From positions 1 to 64,000 of the forward strand of contig JBGAKH010000007.1 of the NCBI GenBank assembly GCA_044224515.1: a stretch of 64,000 nt of DNA, written 5' to 3'. Below the pieces are notes generated by a model, which was given only the letters and a program-made list of their open reading frames with translations, had not been told where the DNA came from and did no database searches. The stretch is from JBBATK01 sp044224515 (lineage in GTDB: Bacteria; Bacteroidota; Ignavibacteria; Kapaibacteriales; NICIL-2). Positions 1-8,902 of this stretch are shown piece after piece. Made by a program: the position numbers and the translations under genes. How positions within the stretch are numbered: the first letter of the stretch is position 1; the number at the start of each line of letters is the position of its first letter.

Positions 1-411
<411 letters not shown>

Positions 412-509
412 TATATTTATTTATACGAGCACTTCTCACACAGATATCACCAAAATAAAAGCACTTTTCAGTGGACTCAGACACAACTTCTGAGCATATA
501 GACCAATTT

Positions 510-625
510 CTTGGTGACAAGAGCGCGGGGGAAACACCTCTTCCCATTCCGAACAGAGCAGTTAAGCCCCGTTGCGCCGATGGTACTGCTAGGGCAACTT
601 TGTGGGAGAGTAGGTAGTCGCCAAG
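510..625 (+). rRNA. 5S ribosomal RNA
   Basis: A molecule of about 116 bases carries the typical 5S core: CCCATTCCGAACAGAGCAG, then the TTAAGCCCC and GCCGATGGTACTGC stretches. The ends CTTGGTGAC (510-518) and GTCGCCAAG (617-625) are complementary and form helix I. It lies downstream of the 23S gene and directly before a strong terminator, so it is the last gene of the rRNA operon. Confidence 0.96.
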
Positions 626-635
626 TCTATTTTAT

Positions 636-670
636 AAACCCTGTTTAGATTCCTAAACAGGGTTTTTTAT
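636..670 (+). terminator. rRNA operon terminator
   Basis: A perfect 13-bp stem, AAACCCTGTTTAG (636-648) against CTAAACAGGGTTT (653-665), has a four-base loop and is followed by a run of T. It sits 10 bases after the 5S end and is a textbook intrinsic terminator of the rRNA transcript. Confidence 0.93.
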
Positions 671-840
671 TTTGTACCTAGGTGTACGCTAAACGATGGG
701 GCTGTCGCTCCGTCTATACTGCAATGTGCTCCTATTCGCACCGTTTGCTGCTGTCGAAAGTGAGCGCCTAGGGTTTTAACACCGTTGCTCTTTGTTCTCA
801 CTCCGGCAACTCTCTCCATTCAAACTTTGGCTTACAGAGC

Positions 841-1356
841 ATGCAACCAATAATTATAGCAACCGATAAACGAAAGCTCCTACTGCGCTTGCTGCTCGCG
901 CTCGCTCTGCTCCTGACCAGTGTAGCTCTGTGGTTCGTAGCGCACTCCAATAACGATGCACCGCTAACAATCGTCATAGTCTCCGCTCTAGGTATAGTCT
1001 TCACAGCCGCTGCAACACTTTGGATGATACGTAGAATGCTTGATTCAAGCCCTGCACTTGTGCTTGATAGCGAAGGTATTCATGATCACTCAAGCGCTGT
1101 GGCCTTTGAAACCGTTCTGTGGAATGACATCTTAGATTTTCGTCTTGAACAGATGAACCGTCAAGAGTTCATTGTTGTCGTCGTTTCAAATCCGGATGTA
1201 TATATCGCTCAAAAAGCAGCGCTCCAGCAACAGGCCGCCCGCGCAAACTACTCTCTCTGCGGTAGCCCGGTTACCATATCCGCCTCAATGCTCTCCCTCA
1301 GTACCCATGAACTGCTGTCCACACTGCAACAAGCGAAGGCTTCAGCTCGAGTTTAA
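841..1356 (+). CDS. STM3941-family two-TM membrane protein
   Basis: This 171-residue protein has two hydrophobic segments at about residues 13-33 and 42-62. A PH-like soluble part follows, with the family pattern PALVLDSEGIHDHSS (about 76-90), LWNDI (about 97-101) and a closing SPVTISASMLSL stretch. This order of two membrane helices followed by the ALV-D-EGI-D-SS motif is that of the STM3941 family, whose function is unknown. It stands alone after the rRNA operon. No clear Shine-Dalgarno precedes the ATG, which begins just before the first membrane helix. The family call is firm; the role is unknown. Confidence 0.8.
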   Translation: MQPIIIATDKRKLLLRLLLALALLLTSVALWFVAHSNNDAPLTIVIVSALGIVFTAAATLWMIRRMLDSSPALVLDSEGIHDHSSAVAFETVLWNDILDFRLEQMNRQEFIVVVVSNPDVYIAQKAALQQQAARANYSLCGSPVTISASMLSLSTHELLSTLQQAKASARV

Positions 1357-1924
1357 AACTGACAGTACTGCACGGTAGACAGACAAACATAGACGCGTCC
1401 TTGTATGAGCATTGCTAACAACAACTTTCGCCTGACCGGAAGGTAAAAGCGGAGATTCATGAGATACGCTTCCGATCATGAGTAAACCCGCTGAAAAAAA
1501 CTATCCGAATGTCAAGATTTTCATACGCTAAAAACTCGCATCCGGCGTCTACACATAAAACGATGTTATAACATAGAATATTTCCCTATTTTTGACTATG
1601 GAATCATAACGGGGCTGTGCACGTCTTCAGGCGTAGTATGTAGTGAGTGATGAGACTTCGCACTTTGCCTTCGCCTTAAGAGTTTTACATGATTGAGGTC
1701 TATGCTTGTGTGTTGGCGTTGTGGTACTTTTGACTCATAACGAATAGATTTAGACATTTGCAAATGGCGCACAGTATCTCATTCAATCACTAGAATCAGG
1801 TGCGTAGTTTCTTCAGAGTAATACGCAAAGAATGAAACAAGTTGAGTTTGTTGGCACGCCGAAGCATCTCGACAGCAAACCGACCAAACGCGAAACTAGC
1901 CTAACGACACAAGGGCATTATCCT
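1357..1924. other. Intergenic stretch, nothing recognised
   Basis: This is about 570 bases between the STM3941-type gene and the dioxygenase, counting its preferred start. I see no RNA gene, repeat or convincing terminator. An in-frame extension of the dioxygenase reading frame reaches back to 1832, but it has no family resemblance and lies before the Tat signal. Confidence 0.5.
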
Positions 1925-2818
1925 ATGGAACGACGTACATTTTTAGGCGGTCTTGCCGCTTTAGGAACAATGAACACATTACAAGACCTTCACCGCTTTA
2001 GTGAGAGCCTGCCAACTGAGGAGACTCGTATGCCCGTGCTGTTTACCTCGCATGGTAATCCGATGGACATCCCACAGCCACGCGAGAAAAAAGCATTCTG
2101 GCAAACGCTGTATGGACTGGGCGCCGACCTGCGCACCAAGCACCGGATTCGTGCTGCCTTGGTTGTCTCTGCGCATTGGTGTACCAAAGGAACGATGGTG
2201 AATGTGTCGTCGAAGCAAGAACAGATTTACGACTACTATGGCTTCCCACCGGAGTACTATACGGTGCAGTATCATGCCCAAGGTGCTCCTGACGTTGCGC
2301 ATGAGATAAAGCAGATTGTTCCGAGTGTCAATGAAACGACCGAGTGGGGACTTGATCACGGTGCGTGGCCCATGCTCATGCACTTGTTTCCGGATGCGGC
2401 TATCCCTGTTTTTCAGCTCAGCTTGGATTATTATGCGAAGCCGGAGTATCACTATGAATTAGGAAAGCAGCTCAAGATCTTACGAAACAAAGGCGTGCTC
2501 ATTATTGGAAGTGGCGCGCTTATCCATAACCTACGTCTCGCCGGACAAAAACTTTTTAAGAACGACCTGACACCCTATGGTTGGGAAGCAGAGTATGACG
2601 CCTGGATCAAGAAGCAAATTGAAGAACGGAACATCAAGGACATTTTGAATTATGAGCATAGTCACAAGCTCGGACTCAAAGCGTCGCCAACCCCAGACCA
2701 CTTTGTACCGGTCCTCTACAGTCTTGGTCTTATGGATCCCAAGGATGAACTACGCTTCTTCTATGAATCTGCGGTTTCGCTCCCTGCGTTTAGCGAACGG
2801 AGTTTCATTCTCAGCTAA
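1925..2818 (+). CDS. DODA-type extradiol dioxygenase (YgiD-like), Tat-exported
   Basis: This protein belongs to the class III extradiol ring-cleavage dioxygenase family (4,5-DOPA dioxygenase, E. coli YgiD). The frame is open from 1832, but the ATG at 1925 begins a Tat-type leader, MERRTFLGGLAALG, with the twin arginine at residues 3-4, so I prefer this start (297 aa). The mature part holds the family's metal and active-site histidines in the contexts TSHGNPM, VSAHWC, DHGAWPML and IHNLR. The known reaction is oxygen-dependent opening of a catechol ring at a non-haem metal. The natural substrate here is not evident. Export by the Tat pathway would put it outside the cytoplasm. The gene appears monocistronic. 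Confidence 0.85.
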   Translation: MERRTFLGGLAALGTMNTLQDLHRFSESLPTEETRMPVLFTSHGNPMDIPQPREKKAFWQTLYGLGADLRTKHRIRAALVVSAHWCTKGTMVNVSSKQEQIYDYYGFPPEYYTVQYHAQGAPDVAHEIKQIVPSVNETTEWGLDHGAWPMLMHLFPDAAIPVFQLSLDYYAKPEYHYELGKQLKILRNKGVLIIGSGALIHNLRLAGQKLFKNDLTPYGWEAEYDAWIKKQIEERNIKDILNYEHSHKLGLKASPTPDHFVPVLYSLGLMDPKDELRFFYESAVSLPAFSERSFILS

Positions 2819-2827
2819 GAAAGCTCG

Positions 2828-2854
2828 ATGGCGCTAACAATGGCGCCATGGTTT
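2828..2854 (+). terminator. Weak terminator candidate after the dioxygenase gene
   Basis: The inverted repeat ATGGCGC (2828-2834) / GCGCCAT (2843-2849) lies 9 bases after the stop codon and is followed by only four T. It is plausible but weaker than the second hairpin downstream. Confidence 0.4.
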
Positions 2855-2926
2855 TCATGAGAGCTTGTCTCTAAACGGTAAAACAAGCAGACGTGTGCGA
2901 TGTCGTAAAAGACAATAAAGACGCTG

Positions 2927-2968
2927 AGCAACGCCGACTCCGTGAAGGAGTTCGGCGTTGCTGTTTTT
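2927..2968 (+). terminator. Intrinsic terminator
   Basis: A long stem, AGCAACGCCGACTCC against GGAGTTCGGCGTTGCT with one bulged T, has a GTGAA loop and is followed by GTTTTTAT. It lies about 110 bases after the dioxygenase gene and before the asparagine-synthase-like gene, and separates the two. Confidence 0.85.
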
Positions 2969-3065
2969 ATGCCAGTGTCTACAGTGCTAAATTGTCGTTA
3001 TAGCCTTCATTACTAGGGTGCAGCTTCGCTGCCCCCCAACACTCCATTATTCTTCAGCAACATAA

Positions 3066-4817
3066 GTGAGTTGGTTTTACTTCTCCACAGATTCTTCGTC
3101 GAGCGAACGGGTTATTCAAGCGAGCGGAGTCCGTACGCTTTGGTCGCATTGCGATGCACGACGACAACTTGTTGTGGTTGGTCATCCCCATACTACCGCC
3201 TATGAGAATGATGCAGCAGCTCATCGAGGGTTTGTTGCCGTAGGTACCGCGCTCAGACCAAGGAATAACAATGACGTTTCCTGCGTGTCGTCGTCAGCCT
3301 TTCAAGTCATGACGCAACAAGATTGGGCTAGTGCACACACGATGTCGCACGAGGACTTTGCAGGTTTTGACGGACACTTTGTCTATCTGCGTTGGAATGC
3401 ATCGACAGTTGAGTGCTTTTGCGACGTCTTAGGCTTGCGCACAGTTTATTGGGTAGAGGATGAGAGAGGACTCCATGTTAGCAACAAGCTTGATTGGATC
3501 GCCAAACTCACGAAGAAGAGTACACTACAGCTTGAAGACGTGGGGAGTCGCTGGTTGCTTCAAAACCAAATAGGTTTTGGATCCTGCGTGCACGGCGTAC
3601 ATCGATTGGGCCCCGGAGGAAGTTTTCGTGCCGAAGGCGCGAACATTATTGAGAGCACCGTCGTACGACCCTGGTTGCCGCGCCGCGTCTCTTCAGACCC
3701 GCAGGACGCGCTGCTCGCAGTCAACGATACAGTGCACGCACTAGAATCTGTTTCGACAAAAGTTGGAATCGGACTTTCAGGTGGTCTCGATTCACGTATG
3801 CTCCTCGCAATACGTCGCGCGGAATGTAAAGGCGAAGAACTCTATTCGTACACTGTTGGCGAAAGCAGCGATCCGGATGTTTATCTCGCTTCTGCAATGG
3901 CGCGTTCAGAAAAGTTAAATCATACACAAGTAGACATAACGTTGCCTGACCCTAGCGCCGGAGCACAGTGGTTGCGAGACTTCGCATCTCAAACATTGCT
4001 CAGTGAGTCCATTGCAACATGTCACAAGCTCTGCTTCTTCGAACGACTTCCGAAGCCCATCGATAGTACCATCGATGGGGGCTTTGCAGAGGTTGCTCGG
4101 CGTAAGTTCCTTCAACGCTTGTCGCGATTTGGTGAGGCAGCCATTCATAATAAAGATTACGTAAAGGTTAGTTCTTTCCTGCGCATGAACCGCGCACCTC
4201 TTTTTCAACCTGAAGTATTGCGGGTTATGGAAAGCGGAATTGTCAAATCTGTGGCAGAGGAAGTGGAGCGAATGCCGGCGCTGAAGGACATAGGTATAGA
4301 GAATTTTGCCGATTTGTTTGCCATACGCACACGCTTTCCAAACTACGAGCCTCCTGAGCAGGCTAGGCATGACGCAGCAATACGCAATCTCATGCCGATG
4401 GTTCAGCCTTCGTTCTTGAATCACGTATTCTCGATGGATTTGTCGTGGCGTAGAAGTGCTCGTTGGTTTTACCAAACAATTCGGAAAACGACTCCGTCGG
4501 CTGCGAAACTTCCGCTCGAAAAGTCGGGTCATACCTATAGCTTTGGAGCAGGAAGCTTGCACACATTTCTTAGTATTCGTCTCAAGAAGAAGTTCATGTC
4601 CGGCTACAGCGATCCATGGCCTGATCGTCTTTTACATTCCAACAAAGAAGCTATTCTCGATACCTTGCTGTCACAACAAACCAAAGATTCAGAGCTCTAC
4701 CGTTACGCAGAATTACGGGCAATGGCTGAAGGCTATTATGCTGGGAATCAAGATGCGCGTGATTATTTGGCGTGGTGGATTAGCTTTGAATGGTGGCGAC
4801 AAAGTTTGATAGCCTGA
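3066..4817 (+). CDS. Asparagine-synthase-related protein without glutaminase Cys
   Basis: This 583-residue protein has the asparagine synthetase B layout: an N-terminal Ntn/glutaminase-like half (about 1-200) and an ATP-pyrophosphatase synthetase half. The latter carries the nucleotide-binding loop SGGLDS at residues 238-243. The catalytic Cys2 of true AsnB is absent, since the protein begins MSW from a GTG codon, so it should not hydrolyse glutamine. Relatives of this type form amide or lactam bonds with other amines (for example beta-lactam synthetases and lasso-peptide cyclases) or occur in polysaccharide loci. The synthetase half runs to the end, with a Trp-rich C-terminus. The next gene starts 21 bases later and encodes a secreted protein, so the two are probably co-transcribed. 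The substrate is unknown. Confidence 0.75.
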   Translation: MSWFYFSTDSSSSERVIQASGVRTLWSHCDARRQLVVVGHPHTTAYENDAAAHRGFVAVGTALRPRNNNDVSCVSSSAFQVMTQQDWASAHTMSHEDFAGFDGHFVYLRWNASTVECFCDVLGLRTVYWVEDERGLHVSNKLDWIAKLTKKSTLQLEDVGSRWLLQNQIGFGSCVHGVHRLGPGGSFRAEGANIIESTVVRPWLPRRVSSDPQDALLAVNDTVHALESVSTKVGIGLSGGLDSRMLLAIRRAECKGEELYSYTVGESSDPDVYLASAMARSEKLNHTQVDITLPDPSAGAQWLRDFASQTLLSESIATCHKLCFFERLPKPIDSTIDGGFAEVARRKFLQRLSRFGEAAIHNKDYVKVSSFLRMNRAPLFQPEVLRVMESGIVKSVAEEVERMPALKDIGIENFADLFAIRTRFPNYEPPEQARHDAAIRNLMPMVQPSFLNHVFSMDLSWRRSARWFYQTIRKTTPSAAKLPLEKSGHTYSFGAGSLHTFLSIRLKKKFMSGYSDPWPDRLLHSNKEAILDTLLSQQTKDSELYRYAELRAMAEGYYAGNQDARDYLAWWISFEWWRQSLIA

Positions 4818-4838
4818 ACAGTTTAACAATGATCGAGA

Positions 4839-5714
4839 ATGATGCTCCGAGAATTATCACAGATATGTATGCGCATTAGTGTCTGTAACAACCCCGCCCT
4901 TTACGTGGTAGTACTGTGCTGCCTGGCTGCAAGTCAGCTTCAGGCCCAAGAGTACTTGGATGCCGATCACCGTTTTATGAAGTTAAGCGAGAGGGCAACC
5001 GATCCAAACTACGGACTCAGTGAGAAGAAGCCTATTGAACTGGGTTCAAGGGTGAGTATGGGACACTTCCTCAACGCTCTCGTAGCGGAGAACGGAGATC
5101 GCACACAGTTCATTGGTTTGAAAGAGCTGGCAGAAAAGAAAAGCGGTCTGGTGCGCATCACCTTGAAGTATCAAAATCACCCGGATACAATCCAGATGTA
5201 CTTTCTCTTTGGGGTATTCAAAGGTGCGTATGTACCAAGAGGTTTCAGGGCAAAAACTGTTGCTGACTTACCGGCCGGCACAAAGCTAGCCGAGGAAGCG
5301 ACCAATGTCAGCCCATGCTCGTCAACCGTACATCGTAGTGCGGCACATGAACTTGAAGAACGCTTCGCATCTGCCGTCGTTACTTCATCGGTTCCCCTTT
5401 TCAACGGTGGAGATGAATGGCTTCTTCAGTGGTTTAACAATCACCCGCTCAATCTTACGGAAGACTGCACTCGAGCCGCCTTGCACGCTCACATCGCCAT
5501 TCTTGTGAATTGTAACTCCTACGGAGGCGCCTTTGAATCTGTGGGCGAAGAAAGCCTCGCGCAAAGCAATTGTGCCAAGAAACTCGCCGAAGCCTGTCGT
5601 GCCCTCCCGCAACAATGGAAAGCTGCCCAAGTAGAAGGAAAGAATATTGATTGTTATCTGATGATGGACATTAGTCTTGTCGAAGGGAAAGTTGTGGCCG
5701 TTCACCTTCATTGA
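4839..5714 (+). CDS. Secreted protein of unknown function
   Basis: The protein has 291 residues from 4839, or 281 if the ATG at 4869 is used. A hydrophobic stretch around residues 19-36 ends in LQAQ, which fits a Sec signal peptide cleaved near residue 36. The mature part holds several cysteines but no motif I recognise. A small-protein enzyme family cannot be inferred. The gene follows the asparagine-synthase-like gene after 21 bases on the same strand, which suggests one transcript and perhaps one pathway. An imperfect hairpin with a short T-rich tail lies at about 5769-5796. Confidence 0.55.
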   Translation: MMLRELSQICMRISVCNNPALYVVVLCCLAASQLQAQEYLDADHRFMKLSERATDPNYGLSEKKPIELGSRVSMGHFLNALVAENGDRTQFIGLKELAEKKSGLVRITLKYQNHPDTIQMYFLFGVFKGAYVPRGFRAKTVADLPAGTKLAEEATNVSPCSSTVHRSAAHELEERFASAVVTSSVPLFNGGDEWLLQWFNNHPLNLTEDCTRAALHAHIAILVNCNSYGGAFESVGEESLAQSNCAKKLAEACRALPQQWKAAQVEGKNIDCYLMMDISLVEGKVVAVHLH

Positions 5715-6241
5715 AGTGTCTTTGGCGTCACATTTCTACCAAATCTACTTCGGTGCTTAGAGTCAGAGCGAGCTAAACGTATAAGCTCGTTCTTCTTGAG
5801 ACCAGTGTTTATGCCATTTCCGGCACTCGTTCACTGAGACTGCGCGTCGACTTTATTATAATATTCTAAAAAAAAGTTTGATGAATTTCTGAAACCAATG
5901 CACTGCAATGCTTGTCTATGCAGTAAGGACTCGGGCGAAGAGTTCTCAACGAGGACACAAGAACGAAAAGTCCGGCACACAGAGACCGGCACGCTGGTAA
6001 CAACAAAAAGACTAGAACGAAGAGTCAAGAGCAAGAGTCAGGAAGCCAAGTCGAACAACTAATACCGGAGAGCAAGTGTTGTAAAAGCATGGCTGTTAAG
6101 AGGCCCTTGAGTATGGTTTTACATGGACTCCGTCTGAGCACGTCCGTTGTAGACCTATACTTCCCGCAATGTGTGAATTGAGCGACGAGCACGAGATCCG
6201 CATACATGACAGTTCTGTTTCAACCTTGCAAGGAGGATGAT
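5715..6241. other. Intergenic stretch, nothing recognised
   Basis: About 525 bases separate the secreted protein from the next start. A short inverted repeat CGAGCT/AGCTCG at 5769-5789 is followed by TTCTTCTT and may terminate the upstream transcript. Reading frames here are short and show no family features. Confidence 0.45.
6230..6236 (+). promoter_or_regulatory. Strong Shine-Dalgarno fixing the start at 6242
   Basis: AAGGAGG lies five bases before the ATG at 6242. It is one of the few full-strength ribosome-binding sites in this window, and it decides against the upstream in-frame ATG at 6206. Confidence 0.85.
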
Positions 6242-6955
6242 ATGAAACGCCTTGGTATTGAAGACTTCACAACACCTATTGATGACGTCGAGAAACGACA
6301 GTACGCGATTCTCGGTGCACTACAACAACGACACGAAGAAATTTGTCACACACGTCTGTTTCCCAGCTTTTCCGATTTACTGGAACTCTCGCTAGCCCTT
6401 CGTGAATTGGTCGACAACAAGAATGAATTGGACGCCAAGTTTCCACGCAAATTGAAAGACGTGGACTGGGACAACAAGGAACTCATTTTCGAACTTAGTA
6501 CCAATGACACTCCGGACATAGAGCGAATGTTTGAGCTTGCAGCATGGGCTTTGCCATATGTGCACGGAGCCATGGAAGAAGCTAAAACACTGTATGACTT
6601 TGTCGATGAGAATCTTGATGTAGAGGGCGTAGGTATCATGCCGATGTATACTTCTGAAGGGTATTTCTTCGTTCCGGAACACAGAGCTCACATTCTTCAC
6701 ATTCTACGCTACGAACTGTCCATGCTGCATGGTAATGGGCAACATTTTCAAGCGATGAAGACACGAGAGCTGCACGCGATGCTCGAATCGACGACCCGAG
6801 TTGACCCTCAGAATGTAAAACTGAGTTTACTCAGCGAGCACAAGGAACTTCCAAATCCGGCCACCTTTGTCATTGAAACCGAACTTGATTTTCCTTACAT
6901 CGAAACAATGCTGCCGGTTGCGAAGCGTAAATTGCTCAACCAGCTTATGTCGTAG
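6242..6955 (+). CDS. Hypothetical protein with strong Shine-Dalgarno
   Basis: The protein is 237 residues long, acidic, and looks soluble, with no signal peptide or membrane segment. The reading frame extends 36 bases further up, but the strong ribosome-binding site fixes the start at 6242. I recognise no domain. Predicted helix-rich stretches dominate, for example around residues 15-60 and 95-120. It is monocistronic, with a 280-base open upstream region and an intrinsic terminator at 7024-7060. The strong start signal suggests efficient translation. I give no function. Confidence 0.6.
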   Translation: MKRLGIEDFTTPIDDVEKRQYAILGALQQRHEEICHTRLFPSFSDLLELSLALRELVDNKNELDAKFPRKLKDVDWDNKELIFELSTNDTPDIERMFELAAWALPYVHGAMEEAKTLYDFVDENLDVEGVGIMPMYTSEGYFFVPEHRAHILHILRYELSMLHGNGQHFQAMKTRELHAMLESTTRVDPQNVKLSLLSEHKELPNPATFVIETELDFPYIETMLPVAKRKLLNQLMS

Positions 6956-7023
6956 TACAAGACCACACTCTCGAGTGTCGCATTGCCGGGATCCGGTACG
7001 CTCGTACATTGAAAAAAGCAAAA

Positions 7024-7062
7024 GAACGATTGTCCGTCACGATGGGCGATCGTTTTATTTTT
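7024..7062 (+). terminator. Intrinsic terminator
   Basis: The stem ACGATTGTCC (7026-7035) pairs with GGGCGATCGT (7044-7053), including two G-T pairs. The eight-base loop and following TTTATTTTTTT tail make a good terminator for the unknown gene ending at 6955. Confidence 0.75.
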
Positions 7063-7125
7063 TTGCGTGGAAGATCACTATTGCTCAGCTTGGTGCGTCT
7101 TGTCCATACACACGTATTTGCACCC

Positions 7126-7650
7126 ATGCTGTCTGTCTTTGCGCTCTGCGGTTCTACTCGTTTGGATTCTTCCAATATGCACTTGCTTCGAAGCATTCAG
7201 CGCAGCTGGGCAGACGCAGCCAGAGTTGAGATCTTTGAGGATTTGTTGTTGATCCCACCGTTTCAGCCTGAAGATGGGCTTCCTACGCCAAGTCCGGTGG
7301 CAACGCTTCGTGAAGCATTTCGTCGGGCTGACATAGCGCTGTTCTGTACACCTGAGTACGCAGGCGGAGTGCCCGGCATCCTGAAAAATGCTCTCGATTG
7401 GTGTGTGGGTAGCGGAGAGTTGTATGCAAAAAAATGTGCCGTCATTACAGCATCATCTCGAGGAGAAGATGCACATCATTCCCTTATGATAACACTGCGG
7501 ATGATGGGTGTCGATCTAAGCGATGAGCGAAGGCTTTTGATATCCGGAATTCGTGCGAAACTCGACAGCGCCGGACGAGTGGTGGACACTGAAACGCAAA
7601 GACGTCTCGACGCCATTCGCGAAGCATGTATAAGGACCTTCGTTGACTAA
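7126..7650 (+). CDS. NADPH-dependent FMN reductase family protein
   Basis: The frame is open from 7009, but homology begins at the ATG at 7126 (174 aa): the earlier part overlaps the upstream terminator. The N-terminus forms the flavodoxin-like first strand and phosphate loop, ALCGSTRLDSSN. The second family motif, PEYAGGVPGILKNALDW, lies at about residues 72-88. These mark the NADPH:FMN/quinone reductase family (YieF, AzoR-related, ArsH-like), which uses FMN to reduce quinones, chromate, azo dyes or flavin. The true electron acceptor cannot be read from sequence. It is likely a cytoplasmic homo-oligomer and appears monocistronic. Confidence 0.85.
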   Translation: MLSVFALCGSTRLDSSNMHLLRSIQRSWADAARVEIFEDLLLIPPFQPEDGLPTPSPVATLREAFRRADIALFCTPEYAGGVPGILKNALDWCVGSGELYAKKCAVITASSRGEDAHHSLMITLRMMGVDLSDERRLLISGIRAKLDSAGRVVDTETQRRLDAIREACIRTFVD

Positions 7651-7998
7651 AGCGTAAACACTCGCAGCGGACGAAACCATCATGATGGTGATCGGCTGCG
7701 CTTACTCTGCTTTACAGTGAGCGCAGTTCGCACTTTCGTCGTGGAGAAGCTCCTTAGCAAGCAGGTCAAAGCAGATGCGTAGTCACACTCTGCCGGGACT
7801 CGGTTGGCTGATCTATGGGCAGTCCGTTCAGCACCGATATAAGGTTGAGCGCTGTGTCTCAATTCTCCGAGATTGGACAGAATAATTTTGTTGGCGGCAC
7901 CTTCGGTAACATTTGTTCCTTGGTGCACGACCGGGTTCATCTAACTTGCACGAGAAGAAACAACAACGGAGCGGTCAGCGAAGCTGACCGTATAAAAA
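7651..7998. other. Intergenic upstream of the thiol operon; hairpin at its start
   Basis: About 350 bases precede the operon. Just before its first ATG lies a perfect 8-bp hairpin, CGGTCAGC (7972-7979) / GCTGACCG (7983-7990), with a three-base loop and then TATAAAAA. A hairpin eight bases from the start codon could hide or expose the start region. No gene was recognised elsewhere in the stretch. Confidence 0.45.
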
Positions 7999-8247
7999 AT
8001 GAATAGAAAGCAGATCCAGCAGTTTGTTTTACGTCATCGCACTGTCTGGCTTGGTATCGCATTCGGTGCAGTTGTAGGTTATGTATGGTATGATCAGGTT
8101 GGTTGTGCCAACGGGTCTTGCTTGATTTCTTCAAGTCCATTACGATCCATTGCCTATTTCTCATTTGTTGGGGCACTCTTCGCGCAGTCCTTCGTGAAAA
8201 AGAACGTCGAGCCCGAGAACGTACGAATTGAGGAGACGCAGCAGTGA
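7999..8247 (+). CDS. DUF6132 family small membrane protein
   Basis: The protein has 82 residues and two predicted membrane helices, at about residues 15-32 and 48-66. Between them lies a cysteine-containing loop of the pattern VGCANGSCLISSSP. That loop, GC-x-sGxCxIsSxP between two helices, is the hallmark of DUF6132, a small Bacteroidota/Chlorobiota membrane family of unknown role. The gene is first of four closely packed genes and overlaps the next by four bases (GTGA). The paired cysteines and the thioredoxin neighbours suggest a membrane thiol or sulfur-handling role; that is inference. Confidence 0.8.
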   Translation: MNRKQIQQFVLRHRTVWLGIAFGAVVGYVWYDQVGCANGSCLISSSPLRSIAYFSFVGALFAQSFVKKNVEPENVRIEETQQ

Positions 8248-8537
8248 GCATTGTAAAGGAAGCTTTGGAACGCGTTCAAATGCCATGGACCTTTCAGCGT
8301 GCTCTTTATGTACTGATAGGCGGATGGCTCGTGTTGCAATCAATGGCAGAAGGCCAGTGGACATGGACTGCGTTCGGACTGTACTTTAGTTCGATGGGAC
8401 TTTTCTCGTTTGGTTGCGCGGCCGGCTGCGGTGTACATCTCTCTACAGATGCTATGCAACGGACTACTGCCGGTGAGACGCAGAACGCTGAGTTTGAAGT
8501 TGTCGAGACACGGCCATCGCACAAAGCCGTAGCATAG
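8244..8537 (+). CDS. Small membrane protein, DUF2892-like
   Basis: This 97-residue protein starts from GTG and overlaps the stop of the DUF6132 gene by four bases. Two hydrophobic segments lie at about residues 19-36 and 43-61. The second ends in FGCAAGCGVH, which puts two cysteines at the membrane face. The shape resembles the short inner-membrane proteins often placed next to rhodanese and thioredoxin genes (YgaP membrane-tail/DUF2892 type), but the match is only by general pattern. The C-terminal 35 residues are polar. Overlap with both gene order and strand makes it part of the thiol operon. Confidence 0.6.
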   Translation: MSIVKEALERVQMPWTFQRALYVLIGGWLVLQSMAEGQWTWTAFGLYFSSMGLFSFGCAAGCGVHLSTDAMQRTTAGETQNAEFEVVETRPSHKAVA

Positions 8538-8578
8538 CGAAGAAGTAGCAAATATCACCACATAGGATAGAGAATACA

Positions 8579-8902
8579 ATGGAAACGACGGAAAAGAAGA
8601 AGAGCTTGGCGGACTATTTACAATCTGAGACGCCCACTTTAGTAGACTTCAGTGCTGAATGGTGTGGTCCGTGCAAAGTCATGAAACCTATCTTGCAGGA
8701 CCTGAAAAACTCAGTTGGCACGAAAGCCGTGATACTGCAGATCGATGTCGACCGCAATCCTGAGTTAGCCGCTCAATACCGGATCCAAGCTGTGCCAACA
8801 CTCATGGTTTTTAAAAATGGCGAGGTGCAGTGGCGCAAGTCGGGCGTTGTACAGGCATCAGCACTTGAATCCATTCTCGAACAACATTATACAAGCCTAT
8901 GA
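8579..8902 (+). CDS. Thioredoxin
   Basis: This is a single thioredoxin domain of 107 residues with the active site WCGPC at residues 28-32. The cis-proline turn VPTLMVF (about 77-83) and the closing KNGE loop are also present. It has no signal peptide, so it should act in the cytoplasm as a protein disulfide reductase. It lies 41 bases after the small membrane protein gene and overlaps the following rhodanese-thioredoxin gene by four bases (ATGA), so translation of the two is probably coupled. It may be dedicated to this operon rather than being the main thioredoxin. Confidence 0.93.
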   Translation: METTEKKKSLADYLQSETPTLVDFSAEWCGPCKVMKPILQDLKNSVGTKAVILQIDVDRNPELAAQYRIQAVPTLMVFKNGEVQWRKSGVVQASALESILEQHYTSL

